Below the pieces are notes generated by a model. It saw only the letters and a list, made by a program, of their open reading frames with translations. It made no database searches and was not told the origin of the DNA. 64,000 nt of DNA, from assembly GCA_024529925.1 (NCBI GenBank), contig JAFEUB010000908.1:806001-870000 (forward strand). Direction: 5' to 3'. Positions 48,792 to 61,400 of the stretch are shown in pieces (positions within the stretch are counted from its first letter, which is position 1; every line of letters starts with the position of its first letter). Source of the stretch: Ophthalmolycus amberensis. Taxonomy: Eukaryota > Chordata > Actinopteri > Perciformes > Zoarcidae. The position numbers and the translations under genes were made by a program.

Positions 48792-49389
48792 ATGCTTTAA
48801 TATCGTTACTGTCGCAACTATGTAAACTTCCTTAAGTCTTATATAGTTAGAGCATAGCAGCGTACAAGTCTAACAAAAGGCATTCACAGAGAATATACAC
48901 ATCTCATTTGACTGTCTTTTGTTTCAGCGAGAAATTTGAATATCAGGGCTAAGACAGGAGCAGCAAAGTCAGTTAATTATGTCTAATAAATCTTGGTCCA
49001 AATTGCCCTCCAGGGGTGGAAACGGCTGCCGGAGAATGGAGGAACCGAAGTGGCACTTTGGTATTTGTTATTCTACCTTTAACAGATTACGCACGCCGAC
49101 TTGTCATCCCTCATCCGGTTGGGCAAGTGAAGTGAAAGGAGAACGTCGACGCGCCTCGGTCACTGCCTCTGTTTACCTCGCTGTAGCCTCGGGGTAACAG
49201 GCACTAATCAGCATCCAGCAAAATGCTCTGTAATCGGCCATGTTCACTCTGTTTTAGCATGATTGCATGCCTGATTGGATTGTCGTGTCCCATTTGAGAA
49301 TAAAGGGTCTCCATCTTATTGTGTACAAGTGGTTTGTGTAAATGGGTCTGTGCATGTGAACGTGTATGTGCATGTGAATGTGTGTGTTT

Positions 49390-49423
49390 GTGTGTGTGTG
49401 TGTGTGTGTGGGGGGGGGGGGGG
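49390..49423. repeat. (TG)10 followed by a G14 run
   Basis: Alternating TG is followed directly by 13-14 G. The junction of a Z-DNA-prone tract and a G-run is prone to replication slippage. Confidence 0.95.
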
Positions 49424-50829
49424 TGTGCTACAGTATACAGGGTCTCAGGGTAAAAAAGTTTTGTTTGCTTTTATCTGGATGGTCTTTATTTTTACCATCA
49501 ACTAACTGAAGTACGAGAAACATTAAAATAGCATATTTTGGAATTGTATCTCATTTCTCAACTTTGTGATAATTTTATACTGATGGTGAAGAAACAATCT
49601 TGAACAAGTTCCTCTTTTCTCCCTTTTTATAGCCATCACCTCAGTTCAACTCTATCCAAAATATGTCATGCTGACCACAGAAATGTATCTGAAATATAAA
49701 GAAGAAGAAGAAATATCCCCTCAAAATATATGGTGAGGTTTACAGCGCACATATGCAGATCATGTGGGCTCTGAGGTCCGTCCCCTACTGTAGACTTCCA
49801 GAACACTCAGCTCTTTGTGCAACAGTATGTAAAACGAAACTTGATAAATGTTCACCGCATACACTGGATCATTGGCGTGCAGGTTTGGGGTTAAATTATG
49901 TTGAGAGATAGGTATGTGCCGTAACCAGCTATGTTTTTGTTGAAGAAAATAAAAACAAAGCTGTGGATTATGTTCAGAATCAAAAATTCAGAGAGTTCAG
50001 TGGACCCAGCAGTAAGTTGTCATCCTGTCGGACGCCCCACAGGACTACAATGGGAAATAGTGAATTTTTGTCGAGTTTACATACAGCCACTGAAGGGAAA
50101 TGAGAAATCACCTGCTGTGTTGTGTGCAAGTGAATATAAAGCACAAGTAGAACATTATTTGAGACCCACACAGTCCTTGTCTATGTGTAAAATCTGACCT
50201 TCACATACTGAACAGTGGGTTGACAGTAAACTTTCCTCCGGGATTACAACTCAGGATAATCTAATTGCTGGTCTCAACAAAAAAAGATAGAAAGCAGCAG
50301 CACCACATCTCCAGAGAGTTCCACACAAAATGGTTCACAAGGGGTTTTCAATGTTTTCCTCCTAACACCCTGTTTTTAGCCAAACTGATATGTGTCTTCG
50401 GGGTATTTTTCATACCGTCTGTTAACACTGCATTTGAGAGATGCCTGAGTGAAAAAACCTGAACTGCACCTTTCCAGAGGCTCTCAAATGTTTGAATTGG
50501 GAGCTATGAAGGGGGATAGGTGGGGTATAACTGGGATTTTTGCCATGAGGTAAATTGGCAACAAACCAATGATGGAGAGATGTCATAGATATGATTTAGA
50601 GGTTGGTTTTAGGGGTGCAGTGAGTAACCTAGACAGATTCTTACAGATCTTGAGAGGGACATAACTGCAGCAGTTCTGAACTAAGAGAGCGCAAAATCGG
50701 ATCAATGAGTAACTTGAGGCCTACAATACAGACACAAATAGACTGTTGGTATTGTTTGTGTTGTGAAGACTGTTACTAGTTTTGTTGGTGGTTGTACTGG
50801 AATGTATGGTTTGAATTTATTGTAAAAAT

Positions 50830-50832
<3 letters not shown>

Positions 50833-50864
<32 letters not shown>
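50833..50864. repeat. (AT)16 microsatellite
   Basis: Uninterrupted AT dinucleotides following AAAATAAA. Confidence 0.97.
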
Positions 50865-50867
<3 letters not shown>

Positions 50868-51274
50868 GTTAGCCCATTTGTTGTTGTTCTTTAAAATTAC
50901 TTCAGTGAATGGGATTTGAATTATACAGTAAAAAAGGAGTGCTTAAGCAGAAGCATGTTAATTCAGATATAATTAGGACAATGAAAATTATTTGACAATA
51001 AAACCATAACTGAAAACTCATGAAGATGAGTAGCTTGTGTAATTACTTAAATAAAACCTATGAAGTGTGCAATGAAGAGGAACGCTGAGTGGTCCAAAGA
51101 GAGTATTTACACTCATTATTCAAATTAACCCCATCCAAGTGTCTCTCTGTGTCTGCTGTGTATGGCTGTGGTGTAATTGGGTTGTTACTTAAAACAGGAA
51201 TTATTTCTACGCTGCTTCTCCCTCTGTTGTTTTTATTCTTCCCCACACTGATGAAAATGGCCAAAGTACCTGCA

Positions 51275-51420
51275 GGGGTGATTTGCAAAATTACCCAATT
51301 TCACCCAACAGCCGCCAACTCAGGACGAGAAACTCCGCTTTTATTTCTCATCATTTTAGAGGCTTCAATCAGAGAGCAATAGCTAATTACAAAAACAAAC
51401 TTCTGTATCCACCTATTTAG
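51275..51420. promoter_or_regulatory. Candidate conserved non-coding element (weak)
   Basis: Repeat-free sequence with GATTTGCAAAATTACCCAAT, CTTCAATCAGAGAGC and ATAGCTAATTACAAA, giving POU-like and homeodomain-like sites in a short span. It is weaker than the other candidates. Confidence 0.25.
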
Positions 51421-53964
51421 TAATACTGTCTGGTATTGACCCCAGCCCTGTCTCAGTTGTGTTGGCGTGGGGTGGGGCTGCTGGGCAAAAGCAGTAAGCC
51501 ACAATGACCAGACTTCTCCAAACATGTCATTCTGAATCCCCGTTCGTGAGCTGTGCTGAGCCGTACCCAGGGCCCTGTTAACACTCCAAACATTCAGAGT
51601 CACAGACCCGTGTCCCCAGCCGTGCTCTTTAAACACTTGGTAAAACTTACACTTTTTTGCAATGTCAACAGCCTGAGAATGAGCCTTCTGGGACTGCTAC
51701 TGCACTATATGCACTGTGGAACCTCAACGCAGCAAAGAAAAGGGGAGAAGCAGAGGGAGAGAGAGAGAGAAAGAGACTGAGTGGCAGAGGAAAGCAATGG
51801 AGGGAGGAATAACTTTGTAGAGTGGAAGTAGCGCCCATGCTCTTCTCCTCCCCCTGTCTGCATCATGAAGGGCCTGATTGAGAGACAGAGCAACCCAACT
51901 CAGAGCCATTCAACCGGACCGCTCATACGCCCCTGACCTGCTGTCTAAACCCCCCAAATTAGACTACTGAGACCCCAAGAGCAGGGCTTACATTACCAGT
52001 ACCTGTGAAACCTTGGCAGGCCTCATCACCCTCAATGGAAATGCTGGGCAAATAAAAGCAGGCTTGCCTGTCTGCACTCTCTCTATGTCCACAGATGGAT
52101 GGTGAAAGGCAACATGAGCCTCCGTGGCAGCGACTGCAGGAATAGTTGGTGGGTTCCCCCTCCGGGCCCCTATAGGTCTCAGGGCCTAGTTTAGTATACC
52201 CCATGGAAAGTCTACCCTGTCTGAGGAGTTTCCATTGTTCGCCGATAGACAGGCTCAATGAGAAAGAGCAACTGGGACCAAGAGAGGAAGAAGGCAAGAA
52301 GTGAGTCAGAAAGAGGACATGAGAACAATCAAAAGAAAGAAAAAAAGGGAGAAAAGAGAGGCCCTGAACTTAGAGATTCTTTTTGATTATAGAAAATAAG
52401 GGACGAGGTGAGTCCCAAGGCCACTGTGGGTGAGGTCCTGCTCAGATCCTACCCAGAGGCGCGGGATAGCGTGGATAATTCCCTCTTTTTGTGAAAACGT
52501 TGGTGGCAGCGGTGAGACTGCAGAAAGAACTGGACAAGTGGTACGCCACTAAGCCAAGTCCTTTCTACACTTCCAAGCCCTATGATGATATTCCATTGTG
52601 TCATAGCAACTACAATACTAAACACACACACACACACATACAGCATATGTGCGTACAAGGGCCCGCAGACAGCCAGACACAGAGCAAGTGAGATCATTGG
52701 ACAGTGTGTGTGTGTTTATAGGTACTGGGGACGTAGGCGAGGGGGTCCGCAGTTGAGACTGAGAGCGATGGCAGGGGGTAGATTAGCACATACCCCACAG
52801 TGTGACAAACAAGAAAAAACCTTCATCACGGACGTAATAATACAGATTCAAAATTGCCCCTACAGCCAGCGCCAGCGAGAATTGGCCCCCGCTTACTGTA
52901 TATATATATACACATGTACGAAATCTGGTACTTTCTGAAACTCTTTGGTTTCTTATTAATATTTTTTTTTTCATCCTTGACTGTGATGAAGGAGAAATGT
53001 AATTCATCCGTGGATGGGCGAAGACAAGCTTCCTCCTCTTTTGCCGGCACAAGGTGGCGGAAATAAGAGAAATGATTATGGGAGGAGAGGAAACTTAATG
53101 GGAGGAAATCATTCAGACGTTACAGTCATTTTAATGTCCTCATGTCTGTTTCAAATCATCCTCGAGGGGCCAAACACACTCCTCTACCACAAGAAAAGGG
53201 TTTTACTTTGTTTAAACACAATATTTTCTGATTAGAAATCTGAGGGACAGGATGAAACAGGCAATGCGGGAGACTAAGTGCAGTGTGGGAAGCGGAGTTA
53301 TTGTTTGACACACAGCTGTAACAGTCTAAAGACATAAAGTGCAAAAGCAATCGGTTCTATAGTGTCCTATGAAGAATTGCATCACCGCATTGTGTAACAA
53401 AACAATCTATTGTAATAAGAAACATATGATGTGGGATCATTTCTTTACAGTATCTTTCACACATGGCCTCAAACCTTTCTTTTGTACGTTAAGTAAGACG
53501 CCCTGGAGTCACAGCCTGAACTGCTTCCTCTGCCTGTTCACCCTGCTTGAGGCCCTGTGTCTTCTAAAGACCTGTTTGTTCACAAGTGGAGCACAGCAGG
53601 TGTTTGAGCAAAGTGCAAGGTGGAAATGTGGCTCCCTTTGCTGCGGTGAGACTCATTTATTGAAACGCTCTCAATTTCTCTATACAATGGCGCTAAGCTT
53701 TCAGGCTAGGATGTACAACGGTGTCTCCTTCCCATTAAGCACGAGCAAAAGACGCCAGCGGTGGAGGGACGCATCTCAGTGGGTATGCAGCCCCTTGTTG
53801 CAGAAAATATATCGCCACAGTTTGTTCTAAAGCAGATTATTCAGCTGCACACTTTTATTTTATTTGTCAATAACGTGCTTGTAGCTGTGAGGCATGGTGC
53901 ATTTACAGTACACCTGCTCCTTAGTTCCCTTGCTACCAAATCCGTGCAAGGATTCAACACAACC
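51421..53964. other. Non-coding, GA/CT-rich patches and a candidate microexon
   Basis: GA-rich tracts lie at 51750-51778 and 52318-52362, and a short CA run at 52624-52639. The 153-codon frame at 53369-53830 (+) is Cys/Phe/Leu-rich and unrecognised. A 15-nt splice-bounded segment lies at 52393-52407. Confidence 0.5.
52393..52407 (+). other. Candidate 15-nt microexon
   Basis: ATTCTTTTTGATTATAG ends at 52392, 15 bases follow (five codons, KIRDE in phase 0), then GTGAGT at 52408. The length is a multiple of three and the peptide is charged, like known neural microexons. There is no host gene context, so chance is likely. Confidence 0.15.
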
Positions 53965-54250
53965 GTTGCCAATAATAAAGTGGAAGCCAATCAAAGCAAA
54001 GAGACCGGTGGATCTTTACTGTGTAATTGGGGATCTGTGTAATCGTTAACCTTGGCTCAGTGTAGGAAGTTAATGAATCAAATCAATACCTCTCTCTGCT
54101 GATCCATAATTATTTGAAAAGAGATGAAAAATTAAACAGGCTGAGCCTATGAGGTTATCATGCCATGCAATTAGTCCGCCGGAGGGAGATTATGTTACCT
54201 AGATACCATTGGGGAAGTGTAATTTCTCTTACAGATGGAGTTTTTTTTTA
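53965..54250. promoter_or_regulatory. Candidate conserved non-coding element
   Basis: Contains ATCAAAG (53990-53996, TCF/LEF-like), GTGTAATTGGGGATCTGTGT, AGTTAATGAATCAAATCAAT (homeodomain and PBX-like), CCATAATTATTTG, GCAATTAGTCCGCC and GTGTAATTTC in unique DNA. It ends near a T9 run at 54241. Confidence 0.38.
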
Positions 54251-54291
54251 ATGAAGAGTGCAATTACCTAAATAGGTCAGCCAAAGACGCG

Positions 54292-54309
54292 CTGCTGCTG
54301 CTGCTGCTG
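54292..54309. repeat. (CTG)6 trinucleotide repeat
   Basis: Six exact CTG units. The plus-strand frame through it reads a leucine run, but nothing else suggests a coding exon. Confidence 0.95.
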
Positions 54310-54537
54310 CATCTCAGCGTACCTGAGAGGAAGCTCCTGGAGAAGGAAAAAAAAAAAACAGAGCACTGTGTGCAACTGTTGTCCCCCCCTCAGTATCCTT
54401 CTTGCTTTCTCTCCCTCTTTTTTTCTCCCTCTCCCTCAGATGCTCCCTGGATGGCGCATCTCCTGCTTTTCCTAATTAAATAGCACATACATAGAAGTCT
54501 TTGTTCTGCAGAGATTCCGCAGGAATAATGTTTCCTC

Positions 54538-54571
54538 CAAATCAGGCTCAGGTGATACAGAGCCTGATTTG
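54538..54571. repeat. Perfect hairpin, 12-bp stem, 10-nt loop
   Basis: CAAATCAGGCTC (54538-54549) and GAGCCTGATTTG (54560-54571) are exact reverse complements around AGGTGATACA. Pairing does not continue outside, so it is short for a miRNA precursor. Confidence 0.95.
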
Positions 54572-54679
54572 TTGAGACCATTTGTTGACTGCAACGTGTG
54601 CAGCAGCTCACTCTGTGAAGAGCAACAGCAAATCTCTTTAAAATTAGATAGAAACAGAATTATTTTTTTCATATTTCTT

Positions 54680-54770
54680 CATGCTGTACTTTGCATTAAT
54701 ATGCATTATTGATGATTGCATCATTAATTATGCTTTGATATGTATTGCAATCACTTTTAACAGATTTGTG
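54680..54770. promoter_or_regulatory. Candidate POU/homeodomain and ATF4-C/EBP-like site cluster
   Basis: TTTGCATTAATATGCATTAT holds two back-to-back POU-like half sites. ATTGCATCA (54715-54723) is the reverse complement of the C/EBP-ATF composite TGATGCAAT. CATTAATTATGC follows. The dense, overlapping motifs in 60 bases are unlike the flanking simple AT-rich DNA. Confidence 0.32.
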
Positions 54771-56459
54771 TCCCGCATTCAGATGTGGCATGAAAATGAA
54801 AAAAATATGTAATTATATTAGTGTTAGTGCTATGAATATGAATACTCGTTTAACAGTTTACATTGTTTTTACATTTTTTCATTTTATTTTACATTATATA
54901 TAAGTAATGCCCTATTGAGATTTGGCTGTAAAAAACTATACATTTACATCATATTTGCAAATATTTAACATGACTAGCAATAAAGTTTGATGTTTCTTAG
55001 ATTAATTTCAATAGAATAAAATAAATCCATTCAGTAAGGTTTAGTTGGAGGAGGAAAGAATGATTAATATTCATTTAAATACATTATAATTTTGACAATA
55101 GCCCAAAGAAACAGAGACATGATGAGAACACATGACAGTACTATAACAACCCTTATATTTATATAATAACCCTGAAAGCCACATTACTGTATGATTCTTA
55201 CAATTCACTTAAAAAGGTGGTTACGAATAAATAAAGACATTTCACCAGAATAATTGATTTGGTTCTGTTTCTACGTGATTGAAAATATACTGCCGTGATT
55301 AGTGTGAAATTGCCATAATAACCACTTGAATTTAGTGTTTATATTTTGCTACGAAGTTGCAATGAGGAAAGACACATAACACACAGAACTCAGCAGGCCG
55401 CTAATTCTGAAAAGCAGAGAACAGTTAATGAAACACAGCTCAGACTACAAGGCGGCGAACTCATAATGAAAACTGTGAGGTGTATAAAACAAGTGAACTA
55501 AAGAACGGCCCTGAACGGGTGCCACTAATAAGCAAATCTAAGTTTTTTTGGTTGCGTCTGATCCAAAACCAACTGTGGAAAAGTGGGTGGTACTCTCTAC
55601 ATGTACTGTATGATTGAAAGGAGAATTTGGCACATTTCTTTCTCTCCTCAACACAGACGGAGTGACCTTGTGAACTGCCAAATGGTGCCTGTTTCAGGTT
55701 CTCAGTGTGGCAGGTGCCTTGATCATGATTCAACCAACTTGTCAACAAGCGCTGCTTTCCTGAAACTTGGCAAAGGCTCCACAACAGATTCCAAGTTGAA
55801 ATATGGATGATCGCCTTCCAAAGGTGGAGGAGTTGTTTTTTATATCTGTGATATACCCATTTATTGTTGTGCTGACCTGCACTTAAAAAAACTACACTTT
55901 ACCAAAGCAGTAGGGAAATCATCACAAGAGACTTGGATGGAGAGCGATACGATCTGTAAATGATAGGAGACCATGCATTCATCCCATCTCTTTTGATGGA
56001 CAGGCTCTGCCCAACCCTCCTACACACTGACAAGTAGGAAATATGTTTCAGGGAATGACACTAGCATAGCCTCTTACACTTAATCATTGTCAATCACTCT
56101 GCGCACTTGGCTCGTTGGGTAATAGGAACAGATCCAGCATCGCATCCCCTCCAATCTGTTTGGCTCTCACACGGGAGGTGCATGCTGTTTTCATGCCTGT
56201 GTGGGATGGCTTCAAGCTGTTTTCTTATCAAAAGGCCCATTCAGACATTCTCTTTGAGAGGCATCGCAAACCTCATATCTCACAGCCTCCGTTCAACCAC
56301 ATGTCTTGATTTAAGAGGCCAGAATCAGATTTGCTGCCACGACGAGCTGTCACTGCTAAAGAATGGGATGTGATTCATCATCCTGAACCACACTCAAGAC
56401 ATGATAACCAGAGCGCTGGCATTTCCACGCATATGTGCACAGACATACATGTGAGGGTG

Positions 56460-56492
<33 letters not shown>

Positions 56493-58299
56493 CAACTCCA
56501 CTCCCCTTCACTCCTTCCACCTCACATAAATACCCTAAAAAAACAGATCAACACATGGTCTCGAGCTCCGGCTCAATCACTCCTATATGCTTTCACACAA
56601 AACCGCAATTTCACATAGATGCCGTCTTGCCCCTCGCTCTCTTGCAGTGTGAAGTTGGATCACATGCTTTTTACAAACTGAAACTGCATCACCTTCCACC
56701 CAGGGATCCTCTCTAAACACTCCCTTTTAAACCTCCACTAACAGTCTCATCATTGATTTTATGTCTCTGTTTTTTTTTCCTCCTCGGGTTGTAAGCAAGC
56801 AAACACAGCTGAACCATAACACCCTGTGTCCCGCTGTGTCTCCCTCAGGGTGTTCTCATCACAAAACAGCTACACACCATCTCTGAGTGAAACACCCTCA
56901 GCAACACAGGCCATAGAAAGGCAAAGGTGACGGGAGCAAGTTTTTCACCATTTCAAACGTACAGAGCCATCAAATAAACTGCTCTCTCTCTCTCAACATT
57001 CGGAGGTTGAGCACAGTTACTTCTCCAAAGAAGTAGTTTCTCTTAACTCTCTATCCATTTCTCACTTTTAACCCTCCCATCTCTCTTTCTCTCGCAATTC
57101 CTCTGCCGCTCTCTCCGGTTGCTGCTTATTATTTCTTTGTGGAAGAGAGTGTGTGATTGCCAGGATTGCTTGGTGGCTGTCTCTTCTGAAGTTGTTAGTT
57201 TCAACGGGAAAAAAGCAGAGAGACTCAGATTCTCCACTTCTGATCTCTCACCTCCTCTCTCTGCCCTATTGCGCTCTCTCTGCCTCCTTTCTTGTCATCC
57301 ATTAACAAACTGTTGCAGTGCATAGTGGTGTCAGTGGGATGAATAATCATCATACGGTGTGTTGGTGGGCACGGCGAGCAGACTAAACTTGCCAAAGGCT
57401 AGCGAGTGCAAGTGTAAACCTCGCCTTCTCTCCTGTCCCTGTTAGCTCAGCCATTTTTGGGCGGTCAGGCTGTCTTGCCACAATCACACGCTGGCGCCAC
57501 AATTGCCTAGCCCCAACTGCAACCCTTTCACTGTGTAATGAATACATCCAGAAATAAACTATAACCGCTCATGCCCCGCTGCTTGCCCCCCCCCGTGCGT
57601 ATATGTACAGAGACAAGACTGGAGGGATGTTTGCGCTGTGCCCTGGATAGTGGCATGCTCACCTGGCCCCGGGACATCGTGTGGTGGCGGGGTGTGGTTA
57701 TGGTTCGACACAGAACCAGTCAGTGAGAGAAAAGGTGACCGCTGACCGCTGTCACCCTCTGGTGGGACCATGCACACCCCTGCTCCAGGAATGTCGGGGA
57801 GGTAGCGAGATGACCAGAAGGTAGTGTTTTTCTCTATGTTTATGTGTTCTCACGTTGAGATGAGAAGGGCACGCTTATGAAGACATGCAGGAAGGTGCAT
57901 GCATATAGCCGCATACTCAACAGGTTTCTGTTTGCACAGTGTATAAAAATGCTTTTTTTGCGGAATTCAATTCTGTCTGCATGTCAGTATGTATGTAAGG
58001 TTGGTTGCCGCAAGAGATAAATATACCTGCACTCAGCACACAAGCTCGAGTCTTGATTGTGCAAGGGGTGGTTGGATCAGAGCAGTAATTTTCCACACCT
58101 ACACTAGACCAACTTGAGTCTACCTTGTAGGGCGTTTTCGATGAGGATAAGCACTGTATGGCTCCATGTGTGTTTGTGTGTCTGCACTGTAAGCGTACAC
58201 ACATTGTTGCTTGTCTGCATCTGTGTGTTTTTGTTATTAGTCTTCAGCGATATCCATCCTTCATCTAAAGGTGTCGTTACAAATTTCTGATTCATTTAT
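54771..58299. other. Non-coding; AT-rich left half, CA repeat, CT-rich right half
   Basis: 54770-55400 is AT-rich. (CA)n lies at 56464-56492. CTCTCTTGCAG near 56638-56648 is a good acceptor-like sequence without a matching exon. 57050-57300 is CT-rich and C7 lies near 57587. No gene was recognised. Confidence 0.55.
56464..56492. repeat. (CA)n microsatellite
   Basis: About 14 CA units. Confidence 0.97.
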
Positions 58300-58485
58300 T
58301 TCCATCTGGTCTCTCGAAGCAAATAAGCACACCTGCGAAATGAGATAGCAAACCATTTATTTTGTATTTCCATCCATAATAAATGAAACCAATTAAGGCT
58401 TACTTTTAAAATTAGGAAGGAGGCAATCCTAATTTTCTCCTTTAGTGCGGTTTCCACGGCAATCAGAGGCCTCTGCAGGGGGTCG
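58300..58485. promoter_or_regulatory. Candidate conserved non-coding element with 10-bp inverted repeat
   Basis: AAAATTAGGA (58408-58417) and TCCTAATTTT (58427-58436) form an exact inverted repeat with a 9-bp spacer, each arm holding a homeodomain core. Nearby are CCATAATAAATG, ACCAATTAAGGC and GTTTCCACGGCAATCAGAGG. The block is unique DNA bounded on the right by GC-richer sequence and microsatellites. Confidence 0.38.
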
Positions 58486-61400
58486 GGAATGGAGGCGTTG
58501 GGTGGGAGCGCACACAGCGGGGACAAACTGACTGAGTGCGAGAGCCTACTGCACTCGCAGCTGAATCTTCATCTGGCACGCACTCTCCCTCTCTCACACA
58601 CACACACACACATATGCTGGAGCTCACATACACACACACACACACACACAAAAAAGATATCACACAGAGACAGCCAATACCACACAAACATTAGTACATA
58701 TTCTCCGTGTTAATTTGGCCTCGTCCATAGGCTTCATGGAGTTAAAATCGAAGGTAATAAAAGTGTCTGTTAATTTCTTTTTTGACAATTTGACGAAGTG
58801 ATGATGGCTCAGTCGGTGATTCGTAAAGTCTTTCTAATACCTATGTAAGTTAGACATTGAGAGACGTCGTCTTATGAGTGTCGGCCCGTTCTTCTTATTT
58901 TACTGTAAATGCGTTTGTCTCTGGGCAAATGTGGATGTGACAGCTTCCTCAATTGGTTAACTGGGGAAGTATTTACAGTTCCAGTCAGAATATTAGGGAA
59001 CTTGGCCCTGTGTCATTGTTTTTTTGTCATCTCTGACTGGATTCTCCCATTTCCTCTGATGAGTGTAGGCTGCGATTTTAACAGACAGACGTTAGAAAAT
59101 CACAAATGCAGAACAAACTAATGCTCATTTTTACATGCGACGTATATTTGTATTACTTAAGGCATGATTAGTGAATGTCTATTGCACCTGAAAGGAAGAC
59201 TAGAGAACTAGAGAACTTTAAAGAAAGGAAATTGTACTGAAACCTGAAATTACTGTGTAATGAATAAAGCCCTGTGCGACATCAGAGTTTCATTCAAGTT
59301 CTGCTAAATGAATAAACAAACTAAATGAATAAATGAAAGCTGTGCAAAATGTCGACCAAGTAAACAGGCAGACAAGTAGACTGGCCCATTGTGAGTATTT
59401 ATAGCTTCAGTTTGGCTGCTCAAACTCAGAGCTGTTAATTGAAGATTTTCTATAGTTTGGAGCGAAACTCACTGCTCCAAGATGCACTTTTATGCCATTT
59501 TTTTGTTCAATGTCGCTTCATCACTTTTTTATAAGCAACCGATCACCATATTTACTGTAATTAGCAGTCATGTCCAAAAACCGAACAGCTGCATTCATTA
59601 GTGTGCAGTGATTTAGAATGTGTGACAACATACATTTCACTTAAAAGGCAGAGGCAGGGCAGTTATGGATAAATTAGTTGTTAAAAAATTTTTTTAATAC
59701 TTTTTTATAGTGAGGAGAGCATGGGTAAAAATGCATGCAACATTTCTAATGCTATGACATTTTACCCATAATATATTTAAGGATTAATTGTTATAATTAT
59801 ACAGATTTGTCTTTTTATTCTGAAGCGATTGTCGGCTTGTCTGAAAACAAACACTGTACAGTTAATGACTAAACAATGAGCTTTCTTAAGGAAGAAAATA
59901 AAGTAAGAAATATTGTAAATATTAAGGTGTGATGCTTTGACACTCATTCTTATAAACCTACAGAATTACTGATAGAGATGGCCAAACTTTTTGAACAGAC
60001 GACTGTGATTCCAAATCCAACTTTACTTTTACAACTCCACAGAACTTTCCCTCTCAAGTTTCCTCTTGTACCCGGCTTTGATACCCACAATTCCTCTAGT
60101 CTAGCAGCCACTTTGCTCTTCTGTTGAAAGAAGGAAAGAAAGAATAGAAAAGGTGGGATTCAATCCGTCACATTGGATCTGGCATTGCCATTTTATAGTT
60201 TGAGAAAGCAGCGAAGAAGTTGGAGCTCAGACACAACAGTTGTTAGTCAAACACAGAAGTGTTCCACAGGCACAGGGATGGAGAGGCAGAGGGAAGGGAG
60301 GGAGAAGAAGGCGTAGAGAAAGAGAGGGATGAAAAGAAAAAGAAAGGACGCAGGCCCTCCTCAGAACTGTATTCATGGAGTCTGGCTCTTTCAGGTTCAT
60401 CTCTCATTACTCCTGGGTGCTCTCTCAAGCTTAGCGGAAATGGATTATGCTACACAAAGAAAGGAATCATCACTCTATTCTCCTCCTCCTCTGATAAACA
60501 CACGCGTAGGTGCACGCGGACACATCCACGCACATACACACAGGTATAAACATACACACACACTCTCTCTCTCTTCCAGTCTGTTGTTTTGACGCACACA
60601 CACTGACGTACACACACCGAGTGAGCCAAGCTTTGTCTGGCTGTGAGTCGCTGAGTGTGGTGCTCGTTCTCTCGCTGCATGCCAGGGGACTCGTCAATTA
60701 TCTCCCCAAACGCACCCAGTCCTCGGGGGGGAAAGGCGGTGAGGGAGACGTCCCTGTTTTTGAGGGAACCTGGAGTTTGCAACATTCAGTTGAGTGACAA
60801 TACATTCACGCTCTAATTCTAGGTTAGCAGATGTAATATTTTTTTCTCTCTCTCTCTCTCTCTCTCTCGTTCCCTCATCCTTTGTCTTATTCTTCCTGTT
60901 CTCCTTCTACTTCTTATCATTCCAACTTTGAGAAGTTGGAGCTCCTAAAGGCTTTAGTGAATGTGTGTGTTTTGGGTGGTTTTGAGTGGATTTTGAGCAT
61001 GTGTGTGTGTGTGTGTGTGTGTTGGATTAAAGGGTGTCTGCTTGCAGTTTGATCTTTTTATCTAATGCAGGCAAGGTGGTACTCCCTAAAGATTTTTTTT
61101 TTTCCCTGAGCAAATTTAAGAAATGTACTGCATTGAAAAAAACACAATAACAAACAAAAGAAAAACAACAATTTTATCATATTCATGTAATTAATTGTGC
61201 AATGATTAGCATTTCCTCTTTTCAAGCATGAAACACAGAAAAGCTTTAGACATTTTGTATTAATATAAACAATCGTATCAAGCCTTTCACGAATTCAAAG
61301 TTTGAACTGACCATAATTTGATACAGTAATATTTTGATGACTTTGTGCCAACTAAACAATATATTTAACAGATGGCACTCGTATCAGTTTTGAAGTCTTG

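Larger units (their letters stand above)
48792..51274. other. Non-coding with simple repeats
   Basis: Contains (TG)n at 49390-49410 followed by G14 (49410-49423), and (AT)n at 50833-50864. The AT tract sits after AAAATAAA, which could be the tail of an old retroposon, but no body was recognised. Frames up to 88 codons lack domains. Confidence 0.55.

Noticed and set aside
53369..53830. 153-codon plus-strand frame
   Set aside because: Cys/Phe/Leu-rich, no signal peptide pattern or domain, and no splice structure, so no support for coding.
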